Shown here: positions 1 to 8,132 of the stretch, piece after piece
How positions within the stretch are numbered: position 1 is the stretch's first letter
Layout: every line of letters begins with the position of its first letter
Translations under genes and position numbers: made by a program
Assembly: GCA_030539495.1 (NCBI GenBank)
Contig: JAUNRX010000011.1
Coordinates: 1 to 48,311, forward strand
Source: a bacterium
GTDB taxonomy: Bacteria; Bacillota; Clostridia; Lachnospirales; Lachnospiraceae
Length of the DNA: 48,311 nucleotides
Direction: 5' to 3'
Notes under the pieces: model-generated
Database searches by the model: none
Told to the model about the DNA's origin: nothing
The model's input: the letters and a program-made list of their open reading frames with translations, nothing else

Positions 1-1417
1 TTGTAACTGTTTCTAAGTCAAAACCGAAGTAGTTTACGGCATTGTTGTAAGAAATATTAGTTACCATTTCGCTGAGTGTTTTCATATCAGCTGGGTATTC
101 GCCGTTTTCAACCCAAGTACCGAATAAATCACAAAGGATTCTTCTGAAGTACTCATGACGAGTGTAGCTTAAGAAGCTTCTTGAATCAGTAAGCATTCCT
201 ACGAAACCAGCAAGATATCCTAAGTTACCAAGGCTGATCATTTGATTTTGCATACCTACTTTGTGATCGTTGAACCACCAAGCAGAACCTTGTTGAATCT
301 TAGCTGTAGCAGTGGAGTCTTGGAAACATCCAAGAATAGTTCCGATTGCTTCGTTATCGTTTGGATTTAAGCTGTATATAATTGTTTTTGGTAATTCATC
401 TGCAATATTTAATGCATTTAATAAATCAGCCATTTGTGCACTTGGAGCATAGTTGTTGATGCAGTCATATCCTGTATCTGGTCCAAGTTGTTTATATCTA
501 AGCTCATTGTTGTCACGTTTACAGCCATAGTGTAACTGCATAACCCAACCAAGAGCGTGATATTCTTTACCAAAGAATATCATGCAAGCTGTTTTGTATT
601 TTAATTCTTCTTCTTTTGTTACTGCTTCACCATTAAGGCGTTTTGCGAAGATTGCTTCGATTTCTTCCTCTGTTGCAGGAGAGTACATAACGTATTCAAG
701 TGCATGGTCAGAAACTTTACATCCTCTTGTATTAAAGTAAGACATACGAGCGCGTAATACGGCTTTTAAGTCTTCAAAATTATCAATATGTTTTCCGCTT
801 ACATCATAAAGTTGTTTTAAATATGTTGTAAATTCCGGTTTTTCGATGTTCATTGCTTTGTCTGGTCTCCAAGCAGGAAGAACCTGAACGTCAAAGCTTT
901 CATCTGCAGCAATTTTTTCATGCCATTCTAATGTGTCAATTGGATCATCGGTTGTACAAATTAATGTAACATTTGATTTTTTGATTAAGTTTCGTACGGA
1001 CATATCTTTTTCTGCAAGTTTTGCATTGCATAAGTTCCATACTTCTTCAGCAGTATCGCCGTTTAAGTATCCGTCAAATCCAAAGTAACGTTGAAGTTCT
1101 AAATGACTCCAGTGATAAAGTGGATTACCAATTGCTTTTCCTAATGTTTCTGCCCACTTTTGGAATTTTTCACGGTCAGAAGCATCACCTGTTATGTAGC
1201 GTTCTTCAACGCCGGCTGAACGCATAAGTCTCCATTTATAATGGTCTCCGCCAAGCCATACTTGAGTTATGTTCTCGAATTGTCTGTCTTCAGCAATTTC
1301 TCTAGGATTGATGTGACAGTGATAGTCTAATACAGGTGTTGTTTCAGCGTAGTCATGAAAAAGTACTTTTGCAGTTTCAGTAGATAAAAGAAAATCTTTG
1401 TCCATAAATTGTTTCAT
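1..1417 (-). CDS. uxaC: Glucuronate isomerase (uronate isomerase), partial
   Basis: Catalyses galacturonate to tagaturonate (and glucuronate to fructuronate), the first step of the isomerase pathway, in the cytoplasm. My reverse-strand translation starts MKQFMDKDFLLSTETAK and shows the family's metal-site segment DYHCHINP, the stretch VWLGGDHYKWRLMRSAGV, a CTTDDP motif and the late segment MLTDSRSFLSYTRHEYFRR. The start ATG lies at 1415-1417 with an AGGCT-type ribosome binding site. About 472 codons are visible against a usual length near 470, so only a few C-terminal residues are missing; the frame is still open at base 1. It sits 24 bp downstream of a LacI-family gene on the same strand, so the two are probably co-transcribed and co-regulated with the divergent uxaB-uxaA genes. 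Confidence 0.95.
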   Translation of the reverse strand, partial: MKQFMDKDFLLSTETAKVLFHDYAETTPVLDYHCHINPREIAEDRQFENITQVWLGGDHYKWRLMRSAGVEERYITGDASDREKFQKWAETLGKAIGNPLYHWSHLELQRYFGFDGYLNGDTAEEVWNLCNAKLAEKDMSVRNLIKKSNVTLICTTDDPIDTLEWHEKIAADESFDVQVLPAWRPDKAMNIEKPEFTTYLKQLYDVSGKHIDNFEDLKAVLRARMSYFNTRGCKVSDHALEYVMYSPATEEEIEAIFAKRLNGEAVTKEEELKYKTACMIFFGKEYHALGWVMQLHYGCKRDNNELRYKQLGPDTGYDCINNYAPSAQMADLLNALNIADELPKTIIYSLNPNDNEAIGTILGCFQDSTATAKIQQGSAWWFNDHKVGMQNQMISLGNLGYLAGFVGMLTDSRSFLSYTRHEYFRRILCDLFGTWVENGEYPADMKTLSEMVTNISYNNAVNYFGFDLETVT

Positions 1418-1441
1418 AAAATAGCCTCCATAAATATGAAA

Positions 1442-2443
1442 TTAGAATGCGGTCGTCTCTCGTTTTACAATTTCCGCTTGGAAAATAGTCTTTAGTGGAA
1501 CTTGTTCATCTGAGAAAACTCCCATCAATGTTGAAACGCAGTTTTTGCAAACTGTTTCAAGCTTGTTATCAATTGATGTAAGCTCAGGATCACAACATTC
1601 AGCATAAATAGAGTTATTATAGCCAATGATAGATAGTTCTTCTGGAATGGCTAATTTTAAGGCTTTGGCGTATTTAATCGCGCCAACTGCTAAGCTATCG
1701 TCACTTGTAATAATACCCTTGAAGTCAAGTCCATTTTGTGAAAGGGAAACAAGGTGGTTTGTAACACTTTGCAAATCACCAGTAAAATAAGAAACGAGTT
1801 CTTTTTTGTAAGCAATTCCATTATCCTTTAATGCAGCCATATAGCCATCAAGTTTTTGCTTACCGCTATAAGATTTTGAATTATAAAGATATAAAATATC
1901 CTTGATTCCATTCTGAATAAGGGCGTTTGTTGCATCATAAATTGCCTGGAAGTCATCACATAAAGCGCAGTAAATATTTTCTCCGCTAAGTGCACCATTT
2001 AAAATCAGGATAGGAACTTTTTTTGCAGCAAGACGGATATAGTCATTTTTGGAATCTTCCGCCTCAACAAAATTAGATCCAACAAGAATCATTGCATCTA
2101 CACGCTTTGAAAGCAGTAAATTCAAATATTTTTGCTTTCCTTCTAATTCGTATCCTGTACAGCAGAGGATTACGTCATAACCATTCTTTCTAAGCATTTG
2201 TTCTAAATAGTAAATTGCTTTTGCCAGGTAAGGGTCGGATGAATCCGCACAAGAAATACCCACTGTGTTCATAGTGTTAAGTCCAAGACCTCTTGCAAAT
2301 GCATTAGGAGTGTAACCACATTCCTTAATGACTGCTAGAACTTTATCTTTTGTCTTTTGACTAACATTGGTATTTCCGTTAATAACCCTTGAAACAGTAG
2401 CAATTGAAACTCCTGCCTCTTTCGAAATATCATAAATGTTCAT
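1442..2443 (-). CDS. LacI-family transcriptional regulator (uronate operon)
   Basis: A 333-residue LacI/GalR-type repressor. Residues 2-45 are the helix-turn-helix (IYDISKEAGVSIATVSRVIN), followed by the hinge helix and a periplasmic-binding-protein-like sugar sensor domain (SIIGYNNS is the usual late motif). An AGAGG ribosome binding site lies 7 nt before ATG 2441-2443. It heads the leftward unit with uxaC and faces uxaB across a 295-bp control region that carries TGTAAG/CTTACA operators, including sites over its own predicted start of transcription, so it most likely represses both directions and itself. The inducer is probably a uronate or a pathway intermediate; that is inference from position only. 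Confidence 0.9.
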   Translation of the reverse strand: MNIYDISKEAGVSIATVSRVINGNTNVSQKTKDKVLAVIKECGYTPNAFARGLGLNTMNTVGISCADSSDPYLAKAIYYLEQMLRKNGYDVILCCTGYELEGKQKYLNLLLSKRVDAMILVGSNFVEAEDSKNDYIRLAAKKVPILILNGALSGENIYCALCDDFQAIYDATNALIQNGIKDILYLYNSKSYSGKQKLDGYMAALKDNGIAYKKELVSYFTGDLQSVTNHLVSLSQNGLDFKGIITSDDSLAVGAIKYAKALKLAIPEELSIIGYNNSIYAECCDPELTSIDNKLETVCKNCVSTLMGVFSDEQVPLKTIFQAEIVKRETTAF

Positions 2444-2468
2444 ACATGCACCTCTTCAAAAAATAAAA

Positions 2469-2519
2469 TGTAAGCGACTATGCTTACACCAAATTGTAAG
2501 CCCTTTCACTAAGCTTACA
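2469..2519. promoter_or_regulatory. Paired inverted TGTAAGC/GCTTACA operators
   Basis: Four copies of one 7-mer lie in alternating orientation: TGTAAGC at 2469 and 2495, GCTTACA at 2482 and 2513. The first pair is separated by 6 bp, the second by 11 bp, and the middle two by 6 bp. The half-site is typical of LacI-family operators and matches the perfect palindrome at 2698. The block covers the predicted start of transcription of the lacI-uxaC unit. Confidence 0.75.
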
Positions 2520-2522
2520 TAG

Positions 2523-2551
2523 AGTATACTATAAAAAAAAAACGAATACAA
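2523..2551 (-). promoter_or_regulatory. Predicted sigma-A promoter of lacI-uxaC
   Basis: On the minus strand TTGTAT (2551-2546) and TATACT (2528-2523) are separated by 17 bp. Transcription would start near 2516, inside the operator block at 2469-2519, consistent with autorepression. Confidence 0.5.
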
Positions 2552-2665
2552 GCCATAGAAATCAAAAAAATAGGCAATCGATTTTATCCTTTTTATAAGG
2601 AAAATACTATAAATTGGCCATGAAATTATACAAAAAATGAAATAGTTACCATTATGAAAATAATC

Positions 2666-2694
2666 TTGACGAAATGTTTGAATAGAGTTAAAAT
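2666..2694 (+). promoter_or_regulatory. Predicted sigma-A promoter of the uxaB operon
   Basis: TTGACG at 2666-2671 and TAAAAT at 2689-2694 with an ideal 17-bp spacer. The start of transcription would fall at about 2701, inside the palindromic operator that begins 3 bp downstream of the -10 box. Confidence 0.75.
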
Positions 2695-2697
2695 GCA

Positions 2698-2711
2698 TGT
2701 AAGTACTTACA
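2698..2711. promoter_or_regulatory. Perfect 14-bp palindromic operator TGTAAGTACTTACA
   Basis: A perfect palindrome of the same TGTAAG half-site as the block at 2469-2519. It overlaps the predicted +1 of the uxaB promoter, where a bound repressor would block initiation. Most likely the binding site of the adjacent LacI-family protein. Confidence 0.8.
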
Positions 2712-2738
2712 ATAAATTTATCGCAAGAGGTAATGGGA

Positions 2739-4202
2739 ATGAATACATTAAACAAAGAACTTGTAAAAAAGGCCAATCGACCTATTAAAGTTTTACAATT
2801 TGGTGAAGGTAATTTCCTTCGTGCATTTGTAGATTATATGATCGATGTAGCTAATGAAAAAAATGTTTTCGATGGTGATGTTGTATTAGTAAAACCAATC
2901 GAATTCGGTAACTTAGACCGCTTCCATAATCAAGATTGTGTATACACAGTTTCCTTACGTGGATTAGTTGATGGCGAAGCAACTGAAATCAATCGTGTAA
3001 TCACAAGTGTAGCTGATGCAGTAGATGCTGGATTAGAATATGAAAAATACAGCGAATTAGCAAAATTAGATTCTTTACGTTTCATCGTTTCTAACACAAC
3101 AGAAGCAGGTATCGTATATGATGAAACTGATCAGTTCGAATTAAACCCACCAAAAACATATCCTGGTAAATTAACAAAATTATTATTTACAAGATATGAA
3201 GAATTCAAAGGTGATGTAAACAAAGGACTTATCATTCTTCCAGTTGAATTAATCGACGACAACGGAATTAAATTAAAAGAATGTGTTCTTAAATTAGCAA
3301 AACTTTGGAACTTAGAAGAAGATTTCATTACATGGTTAAATGAAGCATGTGTATTCTGCTCCACATTAGTTGACCGTATCGTAACTGGATACCCATTTGA
3401 TGAAGCAAAAGCAATCTGGGAAAAACTTGGTTACGAAGATAACTTATTAGATACTGCTGAACCATTTGGTTTATGGGTAATCGAAAGTGAAAAAGATATC
3501 AGTGGAGAATTCCCACTTGATAAAGCAGGCATGCCAGTAATCTTTACTGACAATCAAAAACCTTACAAACAAAGAAAAGTTAGAATCTTGAATGGTGCAC
3601 ATACTTCATTCGTTTTAGCATCTTTCCTTGCTGGAAACGATTACGTATTACAATCTATGGACGACAAATTAGTTCATGATTACATGTACAGTACATTATT
3701 TGACGAGGTTATTCCTACGTTAACTTTACCAAAACAAGATTTAGTAGATTTCGCAAACGCTGTAATCCAACGTTTCAGAAATCCATATATCAAACATGCA
3801 TTATTATCAATCTCCCTTAACTCTGTTTCTAAATGGAGAGCAAGATGTATGCCAAGTTTCTTAGGTTACATTGAAGAATTTAACAAACTTCCAAAACATC
3901 TTACATTCTCTTTAGCTGCATTAATCGCATTCTACAGCGGTAATGAAATGAGAGACGGCGCGTTAATCGGCAAACGTGGAGATGAAGAATACAAGATCAT
4001 GGACGACAAAGATGTACTTGAATTCTTCTTCAATCACAAAGATGCTGAAAGCAAAGTAGTTGTAAAAGAATTCTTAAGCAATGAAAAATTCTTCGGCCAA
4101 GACTTAACAAAAGAATTAGATACTCTTGAAGCTGTAACTGCTTACCTTGATGACATTAAAGCAATGGGCATGAGAAAAGCAATGGAGAAACATTTCGCAT
4201 AG
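2739..4202 (+). CDS. uxaB: Tagaturonate reductase (altronate oxidoreductase)
   Basis: Reduces tagaturonate to altronate with NADH in the cytoplasm. It belongs to the mannitol dehydrogenase/UxaB family: N-terminal nucleotide-binding segment IKVLQFGEGNFLRAFVDYM, then the C-terminal catalytic half with RKVRILNGAHTSF and LPKHLTFSLAALIAFYSG. Length 487 is normal for UxaB. Two ATGs lie close together; 2739 is chosen because AGAGG at 2726-2730 is 8 nt away, while the ATG at 2733 would be only 2 nt from it. First gene of the rightward operon, 12 bp before uxaA. Codon use is strongly biased (TTA, AAA, TTC), suggesting high expression. Confidence 0.94.
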   Translation: MNTLNKELVKKANRPIKVLQFGEGNFLRAFVDYMIDVANEKNVFDGDVVLVKPIEFGNLDRFHNQDCVYTVSLRGLVDGEATEINRVITSVADAVDAGLEYEKYSELAKLDSLRFIVSNTTEAGIVYDETDQFELNPPKTYPGKLTKLLFTRYEEFKGDVNKGLIILPVELIDDNGIKLKECVLKLAKLWNLEEDFITWLNEACVFCSTLVDRIVTGYPFDEAKAIWEKLGYEDNLLDTAEPFGLWVIESEKDISGEFPLDKAGMPVIFTDNQKPYKQRKVRILNGAHTSFVLASFLAGNDYVLQSMDDKLVHDYMYSTLFDEVIPTLTLPKQDLVDFANAVIQRFRNPYIKHALLSISLNSVSKWRARCMPSFLGYIEEFNKLPKHLTFSLAALIAFYSGNEMRDGALIGKRGDEEYKIMDDKDVLEFFFNHKDAESKVVVKEFLSNEKFFGQDLTKELDTLEAVTAYLDDIKAMGMRKAMEKHFA

Positions 4203-4214
4203 AGGAGATTAGTT

Positions 4215-5696
4215 ATGCAAAAAGCAATCAGAATCAATGAGAATGATAATGTTGCAGTTGCATTACAGGACATTACTAAAGGAGAAAGCTTCTCCTTTGG
4301 TGATGTAAATGTAACAGTAGCAGAAGACATTCCACGCGGACATAAATTCGCGCTTAGAAACCTTGAAGCAAAAACACCTGTTATCAAATACGGCTTTAGC
4401 ATCGGTAACACGACTGAAAACGTAGAAGCAGGACATTGGATCCATACTCACAACTTAAAGACAGGTCTTGGAGATCTTCTTGAATATTCTTACAATCCAA
4501 CAGAAAAGAAAGCACTTACAAAAGAGCAAGCATATTTCAACGGATTCCGCTGGGAAAATGGTAAAGTTGGTGTTCGTAACGAAGTATGGATTATCCCAAC
4601 AGTTGGCTGTGTAAACAACATTGCAACCGCAATGGCTACACAAGCTAATAAAAAGATCAAAGGAAGCGTAGAAGGCGTTATTGCATTCCCACATCCTTAT
4701 GGTTGTTCCCAAATGGGTGACGATCAAGAAAACACAAGACAAATTCTTGCTAACTTAGTAAATCATCCAAATGCTGGTGCAGTATTAGTATTAGGACTTG
4801 GATGTGAAAACAGCAATGTAAACGAACTTAGAAAATACATTGGTGAATACGACGAAAATCGTGTAAAATTCTTAGTCTGTCAAGATAGCCATGATGAAAT
4901 GGAAGATGGACTTGAATTATTAGATGAATTAATTGATTATGCAGCTAAATTTGAACGTGAAAAAATTAGTGCAGACGAATTAGTAATTGGTTTAAAATGC
5001 GGTGGTAGTGACGGATTATCCGGAATTACAGCAAACCCAACTGTTGGCGGTTTCTCCGATAAGCTGATTGCAAATGGCGGAACAACAATCCTTACTGAAG
5101 TACCTGAAATGTTTGGTGCAGAAACGCTTCTTATGAATCGTTGTGAAAATGAAGGATTATTCCATCAGACAGTTGACTTAATTAATGATTTCAAAAATTA
5201 TTTCACAAGTCACAATCAAACAATTTATGAAAACCCAAGCCCAGGAAACAAAGCTGGTGGTATTTCAACACTTGAAGATAAATCTTTAGGTTGTACACAA
5301 AAATCAGGCAGTGCAGTAGTAAAAGGCGTATTAGGATACGGAGATATCGTAAAGACAAAAGGCCTTAACTTACTTAGCGCACCTGGCAATGATCTTGTTG
5401 CAGCTACAGCTCTAGCAGCATCAGGAGCACATATTGTATTATTTACAACTGGTAGAGGAACACCATTTGCGTCTCCAGTACCAACTGTAAAAATCTCTAG
5501 TAATTCCAATCTTGCAGGACGTAAATCCAATTGGATCGACTTTAATGCAGGCGAATTAGTAGAAGGTAAGACTATGGAAGACATGGTAAATGGATTATTT
5601 GACTTTGTACTTGAAGTTGCTTCCGGCAAACAAGTAAAGAGTGAAGAAGCTGGTTTCCATGACATGGCTATCTTTAAACAAGGCGTTACATTATAA
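4215..5696 (+). CDS. uxaA: Altronate dehydratase
   Basis: Dehydrates altronate to 2-keto-3-deoxygluconate (KDG). A 493-residue UxaA/GarD-family enzyme: residues 1-95 are the SAF-type N-terminal domain (ending GHWIHTHN), the rest is the catalytic domain with conserved GVRNEVWIIPTVGCVN, PHPYGCSQMGDD, GLGCEN, LKCGGSDGLSGITANP and the C-terminal TTGRGTPF segment. The cysteine and glycine-rich motifs are those of the metal-dependent family. Ribosome binding site GAGGAG lies 7 nt before ATG. Follows uxaB by 12 bp, completing the tagaturonate-to-KDG step pair. Confidence 0.94.
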   Translation: MQKAIRINENDNVAVALQDITKGESFSFGDVNVTVAEDIPRGHKFALRNLEAKTPVIKYGFSIGNTTENVEAGHWIHTHNLKTGLGDLLEYSYNPTEKKALTKEQAYFNGFRWENGKVGVRNEVWIIPTVGCVNNIATAMATQANKKIKGSVEGVIAFPHPYGCSQMGDDQENTRQILANLVNHPNAGAVLVLGLGCENSNVNELRKYIGEYDENRVKFLVCQDSHDEMEDGLELLDELIDYAAKFEREKISADELVIGLKCGGSDGLSGITANPTVGGFSDKLIANGGTTILTEVPEMFGAETLLMNRCENEGLFHQTVDLINDFKNYFTSHNQTIYENPSPGNKAGGISTLEDKSLGCTQKSGSAVVKGVLGYGDIVKTKGLNLLSAPGNDLVAATALAASGAHIVLFTTGRGTPFASPVPTVKISSNSNLAGRKSNWIDFNAGELVEGKTMEDMVNGLFDFVLEVASGKQVKSEEAGFHDMAIFKQGVTL

Positions 5697-5733
5697 CGAA
5701 ATGTTAATTTTTTAACTTGTAGGGAGTATTTGT

Positions 5734-5745
5734 TTCCTGCAGGAA
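5734..5745. repeat. Perfect 12-bp palindrome TTCCTGCAGGAA in the uxaA-eda gap
   Basis: Self-complementary 12-mer in the 94-bp gap after uxaA. It lacks a T-run, so it is not a standard terminator; it could be a processing hairpin or a protein site. Confidence 0.35.
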
Positions 5746-5790
5746 GAAAAACTCAATAAATACGATTAGAAAAAGTAGGAGGATTTTATC

Positions 5791-6756
5791 ATGAGTAACA
5801 AAATTATCGACGAAGTATCAAAAATTGGTATTGTACCTGTAATCGCATTAAATGATGTAAAAGACGCAGAACCTTTAGCAAAAGCACTTATCGCTGGTGG
5901 TCTTAACTGTGCAGAAGTAACATTCAGAACAGATGCTGCTGAAGAATCAATCAGAATTATGGCTGAAAAATTCCCAGAAATGATCGTTGGTGCTGGTACA
6001 GTTCTTACTGAAGATCAAGCAGACCGCGCTATGAACGCTGGTGCTAAATTCTTAGTAAGCCCAGGTCTTAATCCAAAAATCTTAGCTTACTGTGTAGAAA
6101 AAGGATATCCAATGATCCCAGGTACAGCTAACCCATCTGACGTTGAACAAGCAATCCAATTAGGTTTAGAAGTTGTTAAATTCTTCCCAGCTGAACAAGC
6201 AGGCGGAATCAACATGATCAAAGCTATGTGTGGACCATACACTAAATTAAGATTCATGCCAACAGGTGGTGTTAACGCTGGAAACTTAAACAACTACTTA
6301 GCATTCGATAAAATCGTAGCTTGTGGTGGTACTTGGATGTGTAAAAACGACTTAATCGAAGCTGGTAAATTCGATGAAATCGAAAGATTATCCAAAGAAG
6401 CAGTAGTTAACATGTTAGGTTTCGAATTAAAACACATCGGTATCAATGCTGAAAATGCTGAAGAAGCAGAAAAAACAGCTGATATGTTCCAAGCTATGTT
6501 TGGATTTGCTAAAAAAGTTGGAAACAGCTCTGTATTCGCTGGAAGCGAAGTAGAAGTTATGAAATCTCAAGGTAGAGGAACTCATGGACATATCGCAGTA
6601 GCAACAAACTCTGTTGATCGTGCAGTTTACCATTTACAAAAACAAGGCTTTGAATTCGATATGGACAGTGCTGCATACGACAACAAAGGCAATATGAAAG
6701 TTGTTTACTTCAAAAACGAAGTTAACGGTTTCGCAATTCACTTATTAAGAAAATAA
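5791..6756 (+). CDS. eda: KDPG aldolase fused to a VOC/glyoxalase-like domain
   Basis: Cleaves 2-keto-3-deoxy-6-phosphogluconate to pyruvate and glyceraldehyde 3-phosphate. Residues 1-210 are a complete class I KDPG/KHG aldolase: AEVTFRT carries the catalytic glutamate, VGAGTVLT and FLVSPGLNP shape the barrel, VVKFFPAEQAGG carries the Schiff-base lysine, and FMPTGGV binds phosphate. The protein is 321 residues rather than the usual 205-215. The extra C-terminal ~110 residues (from LKHIGINAENAEEA to GFAIHLLRK) look like one vicinal-oxygen-chelate module, with possible metal-ligand histidines in LKHIGI and THGHIAV. Strong AGGAGG site 8 nt before ATG. Function of the extra module is unknown; aldolase call is firm. 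Confidence 0.93.
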   Translation: MSNKIIDEVSKIGIVPVIALNDVKDAEPLAKALIAGGLNCAEVTFRTDAAEESIRIMAEKFPEMIVGAGTVLTEDQADRAMNAGAKFLVSPGLNPKILAYCVEKGYPMIPGTANPSDVEQAIQLGLEVVKFFPAEQAGGINMIKAMCGPYTKLRFMPTGGVNAGNLNNYLAFDKIVACGGTWMCKNDLIEAGKFDEIERLSKEAVVNMLGFELKHIGINAENAEEAEKTADMFQAMFGFAKKVGNSSVFAGSEVEVMKSQGRGTHGHIAVATNSVDRAVYHLQKQGFEFDMDSAAYDNKGNMKVVYFKNEVNGFAIHLLRK

Positions 6757-6770
6757 TATAGATAAATCAA

Positions 6771-6805
6771 CCTAGTTACTACCTATTATATAAGGGGTAA
6801 CTAGG
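6771..6805 (+). other. Intercistronic hairpin between eda and kdgK
   Basis: CCTAGTTAC at 6771-6779 pairs perfectly with GTAACTAGG at 6797-6805, loop 17 nt. No T-run follows, so it is more likely an mRNA stabiliser or processing site than a terminator. Confidence 0.6.
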
Positions 6806-6849
6806 GATTAAATAAAATTACAATGTAAGATTGAAAGGAATATAACATT

Positions 6850-7875
6850 ATGAGTAAAAAAGTAGTTACATTTGGTGAAATTATGTTAAGACTAGCTCCA
6901 GAAGGATATTATCGCTTTGTACAAGCTGATAAATACGGCGCTACATACGGCGGTGGAGAAGCAAACGTTGCAGTTTCTTTAGCAAACTATGGTTTTGATG
7001 CAAAATTCGTTACAAAACTTCCTAAACATGAAATCGGTCAAGCTGGAGTTAACTCCTTAAGAAAATTCGGCGTTGATACTTCTTACATCACTCGTGGTGG
7101 TGACAGAGTAGGTATCTACTTCTTAGAAAAAGGTGCTTCTCAAAGACCTTCTAAAGTAATCTACGATCGTGCTGGTTCTTCCATCGCAACTGCAACAACT
7201 GCAGACTTCAACTGGGATGAAATCTTCGAAGGAGCTGAATGGTTCCACTTCACTGGTATCACTCCAGCATTAGGAGATAACGTAACAGAAATCTGTTTAG
7301 AAGCTTGTAAAGCTGCAAAAGAAAGAAACATTACAATCAGCTGTGACTTAAACTACCGTAATAAATTATGGTCTAAAGAAAAAGCTGGCGAAGTAATGGC
7401 TAAATTATGTGAATACATCGACGTATGTATCGCAAACGAAGAAGATGCTGCTGACGTATTCGGTATCCACGCTTCTAACACAGATGTAACTTCTGGTCAA
7501 TTAAACTTAGATGGTTACACTGACGTTGCAAAACAATTAACTGATCGTTTCGGATTCAAAAAAGTTGCAATCACTTTAAGAGAATCTATCTCAGCTAACG
7601 ATAATAACTGGGGTGCTATGTTATACGTAGACGGACAAAGCTACTTCTCTAAGAGATACAAAATGCACATCGTTGACCGTGTAGGTGGTGGAGATTCCTT
7701 CGGTGGCGGATTAATCTGCGCATCTTTAAATGAATTAGATCCTCAAGCTACAATCGAATTCGCTGTAGCAGCTTCTTGCTTAAAACACAGTGTTGAAGGT
7801 GACTTCAACTTAGTATCTGTTGATGAAGTTAGCAAATTAGCTGGTGGCGATGCTTCAGGTCGTGTTCAAAGATAA
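6850..7875 (+). CDS. kdgK: 2-keto-3-deoxygluconate kinase (PfkB family)
   Basis: Phosphorylates KDG to KDPG with ATP, the junction of the galacturonate and unsaturated-uronate branches. A 341-residue ribokinase/PfkB fold: N-terminal TFGEIMLRLAPEGY, the glycine-rich substrate lid YGGGEANVAVSLANYG, and the C-terminal PfkB signature VGGGDSFGGGLI with the catalytic aspartate. Follows the aldolase in the same direction. Codon bias is extreme even relative to neighbours (almost only AAA, AAC, TTC, TAC and TTA), suggesting a highly expressed gene. Ribosome binding site AAAGGAA. Confidence 0.92.
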   Translation: MSKKVVTFGEIMLRLAPEGYYRFVQADKYGATYGGGEANVAVSLANYGFDAKFVTKLPKHEIGQAGVNSLRKFGVDTSYITRGGDRVGIYFLEKGASQRPSKVIYDRAGSSIATATTADFNWDEIFEGAEWFHFTGITPALGDNVTEICLEACKAAKERNITISCDLNYRNKLWSKEKAGEVMAKLCEYIDVCIANEEDAADVFGIHASNTDVTSGQLNLDGYTDVAKQLTDRFGFKKVAITLRESISANDNNWGAMLYVDGQSYFSKRYKMHIVDRVGGGDSFGGGLICASLNELDPQATIEFAVAASCLKHSVEGDFNLVSVDEVSKLAGGDASGRVQR

Positions 7876-7927
7876 TAATTATTTAACAGAAAATCTCTCT
7901 GCGAGAGCTTATCTATTTAATAATTAT
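7875..7927 (+). other. Two-part hairpin just after kdgK
   Basis: Outer stem ATAATTATT (7875-7883) with AATAATTAT (7919-7927) encloses an inner CTCTC/GAGAG stem (7895-7899 with 7903-7907). It begins at the kdgK stop codon. No clean T-run, so a structural or processing role is more likely than termination. Confidence 0.45.
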
Positions 7928-7933
7928 AAGGTG

Positions 7934-8046
7934 CACACTCAGCTGAAAGGAGTATGTCGCTAAGGCGACCAGCTTCGGCGCGGCAAAGTTTGTGTTCCTT
8001 GATCAAGACTTAGGACGTGAGAGTGTGTGGAACACACACTTTGTTC
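7934..8046 (+). repeat. Dispersed structured intergenic repeat, copy 1
   Basis: A compact structured element also found at 35791-35876. The core stem pairs 7985-7998 with 8029-8042 (AAAGTTTGTGTTCC with GGAACACACACTTT, one mismatch) around a 30-nt loop containing GACTTA and GAGAGTGT. A second pairing, CACACTC at 7934-7940 with GAGTGTG at 8021-8027, would cross the first and form a pseudoknot. Between them lies a side hairpin GTCGC/GCGAC (7956-7969) nested in GCTGAA/TTCGGC. No protein-coding potential seen. It could be a non-coding RNA, an mRNA processing element in the kdgK-kduI gap, or a small non-autonomous mobile repeat. Confidence 0.65.
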
Positions 8047-8075
8047 TATAAATTAACTTAATAATGAGTTTTAAA

Positions 8076-8110
8076 GATAGCGTATGTTCCTATAGGGGGC
8101 ATGCGCTATC
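8076..8110 (+). other. Hairpin 22 nt upstream of kduI start
   Basis: GATAGCGTATG at 8076-8086 pairs with CATGCGCTATC at 8100-8110 with a single G-U pair and a 13-nt loop. It ends shortly before the kduI ribosome binding site and could protect the 5' end of a processed kduI message. Confidence 0.55.
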
Positions 8111-8132
8111 CTATAAGAAAGGAAGTAATACT

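Noticed and set aside
2456-2776. Minus-strand open frame over the lacI-uxaB control region
   Set aside because: It lies across promoters and operators, overlaps the start of uxaB, and has a composition like translated AT-rich non-coding DNA.
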